Source: Patiria miniata
Lineage: Eukaryota; Echinodermata; Asteroidea; Valvatida; Asterinidae
NCBI RefSeq assembly: GCF_015706575.1
Contig: NW_024037076.1
Location: 16,682,898 to 16,746,897, forward strand
Direction of reading: 5' to 3'
DNA length: 64,000 nt
Shown here piece after piece: positions 15,301 through 27,300 of the stretch. The position numbers and the translations under genes are program-made. The notes under the pieces are model-generated. The model was not told the origin of the DNA. It worked only from the letters and a program-made list of their open reading frames with translations, and ran no database searches. Position 1 is the first letter of the stretch, and every line of letters starts with the position of its first letter.

Positions 15301-18300
15301 AACCAAAGGTTCTGCTTCGTGGTATCGACTCGCAACGTCGACAACCGTCAAAGCGTATTTATAAGTCTTGCGTTTTACTTTATCCCAGGGTAGGTATAGC
15401 ACATCCATTTGGTGAAAGTCGTTTGGTGTTTCAAACTCTCGCGAAGTACTCGTAGGCCTGGGTACATATGCAGGACCCGGCAGATAAATTTGCCAGATCG
15501 CTTGTTTTTTAAGCCAATCCCTGATTACCTTTTTATCGATTTTTGTTTTATCGTGTAAATGGTCGACGGCGCTTTCACCTCTCCAATAACCGCTCGGGCT
15601 ATAATACAGTTTTTGAAGTTTATCCATCATTTACTATAATAATAATTTTAAAAGGCTTTATACATTAAATAGATGGCGTCAGCTGTTGCTATGATGATAG
15701 GAGGTGCGATCATAAACGCCTTAGCTTTTTCGGGTTCAAACTTTTTATTTTCAAGTCTAAGGGATGATGGCAGCGAAGAGCGTAAGAGACACGATTTAGC
15801 GACAGAACAACTCTCGGCCGCCAAATATCAGTGGCAACGAGAACGAACAAAACGACTCGATTTTCTCAACGAACGTATCAGAAAACAAAATGCCTCTAAA
15901 GAAACATTTTCCAACGTAGACCAAGCGTTGCGTTACTACAACGAAATGACCGGAGAAAACGTCGAGTTACCCCGCGAACCCAAACTCGAAGATTTTTACG
16001 AGCCTAGCGACCAACAAATAGAAAAAGAACTGGCGTTTATCGCGGGAGGAACGCTATTGGTGGGCTTCTTGGCTTACAGATACCTTTAAATTTAAAACTT
16101 GTATAAATAAAATGAATGCGTATGGAAAAAAGCTCAATCCCAGTAGGCTATTAAAAATACCCAGATCTATCAAGGGTGAGAGAAAAGAGGTGGTCATTAC
16201 CCACAATCCCAGTAGTATATCGGCGGGGCAAACGCTGAGAGTTAAGTTTCCTCAATTGGGCGTAGACGACGTGATCGTACCCGGCACTTGTAAACTAGCT
16301 TTTAGTTTAGAACTCGACGGTGGAAGCGACGACAATAGAACCATTTTTGGCAATTTAGCCAGAAATTTAGTCAGCGAAATCAGCGTCAGGCTTCAAGGTC
16401 ACGAAATCGTAAGTTATCGTCACGCCGACGTGTATCACAACTTTAAAGACAATTGGATCAACAGCTCGACAACTCGAAACATGGCGTACTCGGGCATAGA
16501 AAAAGAAAACGTGTCTAAACTAAGAATTGGGGCTGGAGATGCTAACGCGGGCGCCAACAGCGGTAAAGATCAGGCTATCGCGGATGCCTATGGTAACAGA
16601 TATTGTATTCCCCTAGACATTGACATACTGACTTCGCATCACCCTTTTTACCCCAGCGGTTTAAAACAACCTCTGACGTACGAGATAAAGTTTAACGATC
16701 ACGAAAAAGTAGTCAACAGTTCAGATACGGCGGCGATGTATTCTATCTCAGACTTGTCTCTCGAATACGAAGTGGTGACCAACAGAGACCTAGCTATCAC
16801 CATCAGGAATAAACACAAGGGGTTAATGCAATATCTGTTTGATAAAATCCACTCGCTAGAAGTTAGATCCGTCAACAAATCGGACACGCTTTGGAACGTC
16901 AGCGTCAATCAACCCATCAGGAGTCTCAAGGGTATTTTGTTTTTGTTTAAAGATCCCGCGGTCAAAAATCCGCAGCGATTTTACAATCCAAAAATAACCA
17001 AAACATCGGTGACCGTAGAAGGTAAACCCAATCAACTCTACAGTCAAGGCATGTTTCAGTATCAACACTGGAATGAAATTAGCAAGTTCTTTGGAGACAG
17101 CGATACCGAAAGCGGGCGCGGAGTAGCTAAAGACTTAAATTTGACGGGTTTTGACCTCGGAGACTACCTAAAAGACAAGTACGGTCTGTGGCTCGATTTT
17201 AGAAGTAACGACGACAATTCCGCTCACGGATCCGGTAGGAAACTCGGAGACGGAGGAGGCATCAACATTCAATTTAACAGAGAAGCCGAAAGTCAAGGTG
17301 ACCTCACGATGTACGTATTTTTGGTCATGGATGCTCAATTGAACTTGGAAGACGGGAATTTTAAATCTCTGTTAAGTTAAAATGACACAACCGCATTGCG
17401 CTTTAATCGTCGGCAAAACAAATTCGGGTAAAACCAAATGGATTTTGGATCTGTTAGAGTCAGACTATAAAAATACATTTGAAGCGATAGTCATCATTTG
17501 CCCTACCATATTTAAAAACAAAACGTACATCGAAAGAAAGTGGATTCAAGCAGATCCCGAGGTATACCTCTGCGATCCGGATTTGTACAAGATGACGCTC
17601 AACGAAGCGATCGATTTTTACAGTAAAATATTCGAAGGTGTTGCCACGCTGTTTATCGTGGACGATTGCTCTTCGGATCAAGAGATTAAATATCGTAAAA
17701 AGACGTGCGCGCTAAGCAAGATGGCGTTTAGCGGAAGACACATAAATCACAGCTGTTGGTTACTGACCCAAAAGTACAACAGCGTTTTAAAAGATTATAG
17801 AGAAAACACGGCTTGGTTGGCGTTATTTTACTGCAAAGATAAAACATCGTTTGATCAAGCGTTAGACGAAAATGACGTCGTACCCATTGAAGAACGAGAT
17901 TATATAAAACGACGTTTGAGAGATGTGAAATATAGTAAATTGGTCGTATACACCGAACCTCCAGTTAGTTACGAGCTACTTGAGTAGCTAGGTGAGTAAC
18001 AATTAATAACTAGGTGAGTAACAATTAATAACTAGGTGAGTAACAATTAATAACTAGGTTAGTAACAATTAATAACTAGGTGAGTAGCAATTAATAACTA
18101 GGTGAGTAACAACCTACTCAACAAGCTACACAAGCATTACAATTTGCTGATCAACAAACATCAACAAAATTATATTTTGTTGTTAATAAATGATAGCAAT
18201 ATTTGAGTATTTGCAGTTTTTGGCTATTATCGTCATATCGCTTAATCTATCGTTTTACACCTACGAATATCTTTGCCTTTGTAACAAAGTTGCAAAAGCT

Positions 18301-21300
18301 ACAACAAAATTAAATTCGTTTCTAATTAAATGGAGGACCTAAAACTGACTTTAACGAACGAACAAGATCACAACGCAGAACATAAAGATCGTTTGTGCGG
18401 TGTCATAGCAGCCGGAAACTCTAGAAAGTACTTGGGAAAGGAATACACCGTTAAACATATCGAAGCTCTTGACAGTAAAGAACTCGAAAAGCTGTATCAT
18501 CTGTACGAAACTAAATTTGGAAATGAAATTGTTCAAACTGTTGGTAAATACACTTTAAGTCTATTTTCGAGAGTGTTAGCTGTGGTTACACCCGTACAAG
18601 TTTTAGGATATAACGTCACTATAGATTCTGAAGAAGAACTCACCAACGACTTGAGTTCCGATCCTATTATAAGCGCGAGTATGGCTGGTATGTTGAGCGA
18701 CGTTTGTTACAAGTACGGAACTTTTATATCACCCCTAGTTGCTACGATAATCACAACAAAACATTTAAAATTTAATAAACCTAATATAATAAATGGAAGA
18801 TCAGAAAGCAGCGATCACAGCTCAACCAGCAGAGACAGAGACGCCTCAACCGATAAAAACAACGTCATCACCGTCGGTAACGAGAGTGACCAAGACTAAA
18901 AATCCTAAACGAATACAGCAGGGTAAAGCTTTAGCCGAGCACAATAGACAGATGAAATTAAAATTAGCAAAAATGGACGTAACATCGGACGAAGCTACGA
19001 GCTCACCAGACTACAACTCTTGGGCGATGTGGGGTGCAATAGCGTCCATAATAGGAGTGGGGCTGCTGGTACTAAAAAGTAAGGCAACTGCGCCGGTAGT
19101 ACAGCCAGTGCCGGTAGTCACACAACCCACTACACCCAGCGCCCCCAAAACGCTAGACATGGAATAAACCAGCAATTTAAAAATTGTTATATTAAAAACG
19201 ATGAGTAACTTTGACACCAACGGAATAGCTAATACGATTTATCACGGAGCCGTCATATCGGGTCTTTCGATGGGATACGCCATGGTAGGAAATAAACTAC
19301 TCAAAATGAAAGCGCCGGATTTAAGCAAACTAAGCGTAGAAGATGCGGGTAAATTGACGGGTATTATAAGTGGAGCTCTGGCCACGCAAAATTGGTTGGT
19401 GACCCAGGGTATACTACCGGGCAGTATAATGAAAACGGTATAATTTAAATAGGTTTATTAAATAAATGGATGAGGGAGGATTTTATGATCCAGACTACGA
19501 AAGAACAGATGATTACGACGATGATGATGATGTAGCAGAGACCAATGTAGATGACGACTTTGATACTACTACACCACCGGTAGAGACAGAAAGCGTCCTC
19601 GGCACGGGTACAATAAGCAGTTTATCTATAGAACTAATAAAAGAAGATGTTGATTCATTTTACAAAAAAAATAATATAGACCCCGCGTTTATCGACCCCA
19701 ACGATTTTGAAATTGGTAAAGACAGAAATCTATACGTTAAAACATATAAAGGTCGAGAACCATTATCTTATAGACGAGGTGGTCAAAAAATATATTACAA
19801 ATTAAGTACCTTACAAAGTAAATATGGTACCGCATTTATTCGCGACACCCTCAAAATCGCTGACTATAAACCAACACTACTTGCCAAACTAAAAGATAAA
19901 CTCGAAAAAGTACAACCCGAGAGTATCCCCTTGACAGAACTACCCAGAGCCACCGATGAGGTAACCGAGATTATAGACGATTTACAACGCGACACCGGCG
20001 CTCAAACAGAAGGATTAAATTACAGAGAACTCCAGGGTTTAGACAAAAGTCTTCAGACGTTGAGAGGTAACCTCGAACTTAATTTAGCGCGTCTCGCAGA
20101 ACTAGACCAAGAGATATTTGATGCCGAACATGAATTAGGTGATCATAGGATCAGCGAAGAAGAACGACGAGAGTTAAACGATAAATTGAGCGACTTAGAC
20201 GCTGAAAGATCCGCCAGATTAGAAGCTGCAAAAACCAACGAACGAGGGCTCAAAAGTCAGATCGCTAGAATCAAAGAAACGATTAATAAAATATTAGGCG
20301 ACGACACGACTCTGGCGGAAAAGATTAGAACTCTGTTTAGAGAACAAGGTGTGACCGTAGTGAGTATTTTAGCCGCTTTGAGTTTAGCCATCAGCACGAT
20401 AGTGAGTAGCATCGTCGCTAGCGTGAGAGGTGCGGGTGCCCCACCCGCGCCATCGCCAACACCTGCACCAACACCAACACCAACACCAAAAGGCGGTATC
20501 AAAGAGTGGATTTCAAAACAACTCGCTAATTTTGCATCTGCTCTTCAAAAACTCGGAGTGAGCGCGTTGGGTGCTCTGCCGGGTATCATAGGCAGCGTAC
20601 TCAGTTGGATATTTAACGCGCTGAGTAAGTCCGTATCGTGGTTGGCCGAACACGTGTGGGCTTTGTTTTTGGGTGTGGGAGCCTTGGTGTTTGCGTACCT
20701 GCAAAAACGATGGTAGTAATAGTTGTAATCAAGTTTAAACACAAAAAATAAGCCTTACCAGCACAAAGTTGGTAAGGCTTATTTTTTTTGTGAGATTAGA
20801 GTGTGACTTATCGCGTTGCCTCGTAGGCTAAAATACCCATGCCAACGATAGCTAATACTCCTACCGTCAACGATAATTTTTCGTCTTGGTGAGTTTGTAG
20901 TTTCGTGGGTTCTTGGGTTAAAACTGTAGGTGCTGGTGTTGGTGAGGGTGTAGGTGCTGGTGTTGGTGCTGGTGTTGGTGCTGGTGTTGGTGCTGGTGTT
21001 GGTGATACAACATCGTTCGTCATAGGCTCTGGGGGTGTTGGTGGCGCGACGTCATCGGTGTCATCAAAAGAGTCGTCCGGTTGAGGTTGTGAGTTTAAAT
21101 CTAACACCAAACCAGTTTTCATACTCTGGGTAGCGATTTGAAGATTGTTGTTATAACCGTCGTGCGTTCCAACCCTCAAGTTCATATCCGATGGAATTAA
21201 ATACAACCCCGGTTTCACAACAAAATTTAAAGGCGTTCTGGCATACTGCAAAGAGTCTTGAAATTGATCGATACTCGTTTCCATGTCGTCTACTGCATTG

Positions 21301-24300
21301 ATGATATCTTCAACGATGACGTTAAATTGTCTCTGAGCGTCTAATCCGGTGCCCGGTGATAATACGCTCGTTTTTGTTTGAGCCTGCGCACCGAGTAAAG
21401 CGTACACGTAAGATCTGATCGATTCGTTGATCTTTATGATTCCCGCGGAGGTAAACGAACTCTTGGCGGGTATAAAATCTAACCAAGCCATTTTGACGAT
21501 GTCGTCTTGTTCGAGATAACCCTTCCAATGCTTAAAAAAAGCATCGTGTTTTTTTGGATCGTCTAAACCCCAATTTTTATCACCCGTGGGGTTGATAAAA
21601 TCGTCGAGTGTGGTCGTGTTTTTATCATAGTCTAACGGCAAGAGTAAAAATGATTTTGTTTTTTCGTTCCAAAGAAAAAGCCGACCTAAGCCATAAGTCT
21701 TTTGATCTCTCGTCTGTTTAAAAGACTTATTTTGATCGATGGCAAACGTCCGACAGATGTTGGTAAATGCTCCACGATCATAGGTGTTGCTGAGAGCGTC
21801 AAACGAGTCTTCTCCCGGTATTGCTACGGCCATGTCGTTTAATATCCTTCTCACCGTAAAGTATAGATGAAAATTAAATAAGGCTTTAACGTAACGGTTG
21901 TTCGAGTTTAAAATATCGATTCCAACACCACAGCCCGTTGTAGCGCAATAGATCGCAAAGTTTAACTGATTTTGATAAAAAGACATGGGGTCTATTTTCC
22001 AACGAAGTACAGCATCGTTGGTATTGAGGCGAGATATTTTATAGTCCGAGATTAAGTCGGGAAACGGGGTTAAAAACGTGTTAGACGCGTTGACTGTAAT
22101 CTCGAGTTCGCCAGTGAGATACGGACTGTCTAGTACATGCGCTGGGGTGGTAGCTTGTCGTTTAGCTACATTTTGATTTACTTGTCTCGTTACCTGATCA
22201 GCTATCGATTGTATCTGCTTTTTTAACGACTTAAAATCACTCATTATTTTAGTTTCAGTTTTAATATAAAAAGACTTTAAAATAAATGCATTCGTTTCAC
22301 TTGTTTCAAAATGAGCAGACGTTTAAATTAGAAGACGTCGTAGATAATTTAAACGGTCAAAAATCTATACGCGTAAAAAGGGTGTTGTTTAACGCCGGAT
22401 ATTTTAATATTTCCAGCGCCACGGAGATTGATTGGTTTACGCAAATAGATGGGAGACCCGCGTTTACCACAGATAAACCTCCCCCCATACCCGCGGAGTT
22501 TCTTTCAGATGTACACATAAGAACGCCGGATAGAGATTTTATAGAGCGATTGTTACCCGATATACCATACCACTTTTTAATTAACGATGAAAATGTTTTA
22601 CAAAAAACTATAAACGATCTTATAAAAGCGTACGAAGACGATAGACTAGAATCCGTTTTAGAATCAAACAAAAGAAAAAGAGCTATTATAGCTGAACGGC
22701 GAGGGTTGATTTTAGCCGCCATGTCTTCAGAAATACCAAAAACTGAATTAGAACTTAATACGCTTCAATCTTTAGTAAGATTATTATATGTTAGAGAAAG
22801 AAAAATCTTTGAAGGTGAGGAATTGGCTTCAAAGTTTATTGAAGGAGAAATGGGTGCGAGCGAGTTGAGCGAGTTGAGAGATAGTAGGGAAGCAGGGGTA
22901 ATTATCAGGGGAAGTCTTATCGTGACGGGTGAGGATTTAGATTTTATTCCTCCGAGTCATTTAGCGCCGTTGCCACTCGGAGTCACCGGTTCGGTCATCA
23001 TAGCACCGGGGTGGTACGACGTCGATTGGTTCGATTTCATTTTAAATTCTATACCCGGGGTAAGTTTTCGAATATTTAGAGAATCTAAAAAGGTGACGTT
23101 GGTGATAACCGACGTAAATCTCAAATTGCGCTTGAACAGAGAAGTATCTCGATTACTCAATTTACCCAAAGGAAGACTGGTACCCAAAGTGGTGTATACG
23201 GGGTCTTACGACGTTAATCCGTTTAAATTTTTGTTTATTCGCTGCCCGCAATTAAGTACGAGTGAAAACTTTTTTAATGGTCGTCCTTCTGACATCTTAA
23301 AAATCGTACCCGTGGCTACGCGCAAACCCGATATTGATAGAGCCGAGGGATTCAAAAATCTTAAAAACGGTATAATCGACAAACTGACATTTTCTATCAG
23401 CGGTGAAAAAGGACAGGTATTCAACAACAAGGGTGAGGGTATCATTATCGAGTTGGAGATCTTTTAATTTTAAAATCTTTTTATATTAAAAACATGAGTG
23501 TAGATGGTAAGGCGTTATACCCCGATATTTCTGGAGATGTACTCCGATTAAATAGTAACGAAGAAACAAAAGTGTACAGACTAAAAAAGATTGAAGAGAT
23601 TCGATCTTTAATCTTGAAAGAGAGAGACCACCGAGAGCGCACTTATAAAAAAATAAAGAGAGTGATCGACACTATTAATTACGTAGAGATAGGATTAGAA
23701 GGATTGGGGGCTGTAGCGGGGGCTGTCAGTATTCCCGCTCTCTTGGGTGTTATATCAGCCCCCGTTGGATTGGTGCTAGAAGGAACGTTTATAGGCGCTT
23801 TTGGTGTAGATATTCTGCTTAGAATCGCGTCTAGGCGATTATCCGCCAAGCTGAAAAAGCACGACCAGATTAAAATATTAGCAGACTCCAAACTTAACAC
23901 GATTGAAGAATACGTGTCTCAAGCCATCAACGACGGAGATATATCGCACGAAGAGTTCTTACTGATTACGAGAGAGCTCGCAAAATTTAACGAGCTTAAG
24001 CAAAAAATTAGAACAAAGACCAGCACAAAGCTTCAAAAGATTAAAAACGATACAGACTTTGAAAAAGAAGTTAAAAAACGGGTAGACGAACGGCTGGCAA
24101 AAGAAAAAAAATCTCTTATCGAAAAACTTACAAGTTCAAATTCACGGTAAATAAACATTATGAAAGTGAACCACCGAGTTATACCTCTATTTCACCTCTT
24201 AGGGCTACGCCCTCGGCCCCGCCTTTATTGTAGTGGTCATCGTATCTTTTTAGTGCCTTATTAAATTGATTTTGAGTCACTTTAAATAAATCTCTAACTC

Positions 24301-27300
24301 GTTCTTTGTCTAATCCAGCTACATAATAAAAACACGCCGCTATTAACGAGCGTTTGACGCAACCGTTTCCCCTCAATGTTTTGTAATTAACGAGCTCGTT
24401 ATATTTATTGATTGTTTCTTGGACATCTTCTAAGTCTTGCTCTGGACACACCGACAAAATAAGTTTCTCCACAGTTTTTCTTTTGTTTCTTTTTAAAATT
24501 GACCAATTGATACGATCTTCTTGCGCATTTTCTGCCGAAAAATCAAAGTAACGCGAGACTATTTCACCGCACGTTTCACAAACTAAAAAACCATTCTCGA
24601 TGATTATATGGTGATCGCACTGATCTGTTTTATCAGATAGCTCGACGTTTTCACTCTGAAAAAGATTCATTTATTATAAATGATTAATTGTTTTAAATAA
24701 AGGTTTTTTTTTTAATGTATGATTGGCGCTCCATACCTTTCTGCTCATTTTATACTTTCCATACCATCAGCGCTCCATACATGACACAGAGCAAAGTGCA
24801 GCCCGCACAAAAAAAATTCAATTTGTCACGCTTTGTTGTTTTCAAAACTTGTTTGGGCCAGGTTTTAGTCTGTCACGCTATGTTGTTTTCAAAACTTGTT
24901 TGGGTCAGGTTTCAATCAGTCCCGCTATTGTTGGTTCCAAAAGCAAAGTCAATAAACCACCTACCATGCAGTGACTTTCAATCAGTCACGCTATTGTTGT
25001 TTCCAAGAGCAAAGTCAATAAACTGCCTACCATGCAGGACTGCAAAATTTCAATCTGTCACGCTTTTGTTGTTGTTTCCAAAAACTAGTTCATATCAGAC
25101 GCCGCCCATTTTTTCGCTTCACTATATGAACCGACCGCTGTCAGAACAGACGTGTTTTTGGGTTTTAGCTTCTTACACCAATTCTACAAGGTAAGCGTTT
25201 TCTTTTTTTAGCGACCATGGAAAATAATGATGTACCAATGGAAGATTGTTATAACTGGAGTCGAGAGGACTTACAAATTATAGAGTCACATGTAAAATAT
25301 CACCAAGAAATGCTGACATTTCTTGGTGATTTGAAACTAAATGGCCCAACTGATCAAATCATACCGATAAAACCGAGAGGAAATATAAAGTCTCTTTTGG
25401 GTCAAACTACATGTAAAGCAAAATCTAAGCTAACCGGCGATGACCTACACAGGCATCTGCTGAGTAAGGTACAGCACTCTTCTCAACCGAACAGTTTCCC
25501 TTTGTATAGAAACTTAGACACTATAAAAACCTTAGGGGAATCTGTTCCGCATCTAGTTTCTGGCTATGAGGGTATTGGTCAGCGTCAGGCTTCTATAATC
25601 GGTATTTACATCAAGTATGGAAAGTTGCTTGATGCTGTTCATTGCCTTCATAGTCGAGAAAAACCAATAACATCTTGGGAAGAGTGGCTTAAACAAAATG
25701 TAGGCATTCACAGAGCTTATGCCAACAAAATACGTCTTGTAGCAAATTTATTAAAAAATTACCCTTTGTTTGACCAATTAGGAGTTCCATTCAAAACAAT
25801 CTACAATCTTAGAAATGAAATTAGGATAATGTTACTAGACCCACATGTCGCTTATATTTGGCAGCAAACTACGGTATAATTATTTGTGTTGGCATAAACT
25901 CGTTGAATTCTTATATTTTGTAAATTTAATTTTGTATGATTTGATCAGTTGGGTGACGGTCGCTAAAAAAAGAAACCGCTTATTTTTGGCATAAAAGTCC
26001 AATCTGTGCGGTATACCCAATTCAAACTTTTTTAATTTGCCGCATCGATGCTTATATATCCATATCTGTTCATTGCCTTATGCCATACCAAACCATTTTT
26101 TAATTTACCGCTTTATGCACAAGTGTAAAGAGACTATATACAGTCCATATTGACTGATTCCAGCAGACAATATGTATCTAAAGATTCCCACGAGTGTAAC
26201 AAAAGAGCACAAATTTTCAATTTATTACGCTTCGTTGATCTGTACCTGATGAACAAAGGCATCTGACTTTCTCATGGAACCATGTCAACAAAAGTGAGTC
26301 TGGCCACCAGCATTCATCAAATACATCAGTCAACCCCACACTAAGCAGTGACGTCAGGAAAAACAATCAACTCGCGCCCTGCGGGAGCTAGTATAGCAAC
26401 CGTCTCTGTGACTGAGCGTTTATCCATGTTTTACAGTCTGGTATACGGACACGCCAACACAGGACCAGGAGCGTGCTTATTCAAAAACATCAGTCAACCT
26501 TACACAGAGCAGTGACGTCAGGATAACTTGCGCCCCGCGGGAGCCAGTATATCAACCATCTCCATGACTGAGCGTTTATCCATGGTATACAGTCTGATAT
26601 ACGGACACGCCGACACAGGACCAATATCTACTGACAGCCTGGTATATAGAGACGCCAAGTCACAAAGAGAACTTTAACTTGTCAACAAAAGTCATCTGGC
26701 CATCAGCAATCACCAAATACTGACATCACAAGTTGACAAGTAATCGTCTGTTGTCAACCCTACACAATATTGATGTAGTGATGCCATTGTCGTCAAGCTA
26801 AAACAATCAAGTGGTTCCCAAAGAATAGCCACCGCCTCGTCAATAAGCGTTTATACAGACACGCCAACATAGGACTATAGCATCGTGCATCGTCAAAATT
26901 TATGTTTACATGCTGTGCAACTGCCATGATCTACTGGCGTATCTATTGACTGTACTGCTGGTTGAGAGACTTTGAAAGACATTTGATCATATTGTCTGCT
27001 TTTAATTATCAGTGTGTATAGAGGTTTTAATGTAAATAACCCTGCTCCAAGTGTTTCGGAATAGCGTAATTTTTGTTTAATAAATTTAATGTAGATATGA
27101 TTTCTGTTTTGTCTAATTATATTTTGAACGTCTGACTCTTTTTAATATTATGGAGGGTGTTGGTTAATATTTACAAAAGAAAAAGTTTTAGAGGGCGCTG
27201 TTTATAAGTGGGCGGGGGAGAGTGAGGATTTTGATCTGGTACCTGGAGAGACAGATCTTCAAGACGAGAGATATTAGTCCCCGGTTTTGGCGTGGGGCTG

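Noticed and set aside
17985..18110. CRISPR-like direct repeats
   Set aside because: Units are contiguous without spacers, in an animal genome; a simple tandem array.
24715..25194. 159-aa ORF in the iteron region
   Set aside because: Its sequence is the translated iteron units; composition is odd and it overlaps the promoter area. Treated as non-coding.
25187..25212. Apparent 22-nt intron (GTAAGC, pyrimidine tract, AG) before the 220-aa gene
   Set aside because: Far too short for a spliceosomal intron; probably a chance leader sequence.
25217..25879. The missing maturation protease
   Set aside because: No adenain-type His, Asp/Glu, Gln, Cys order or CG context.
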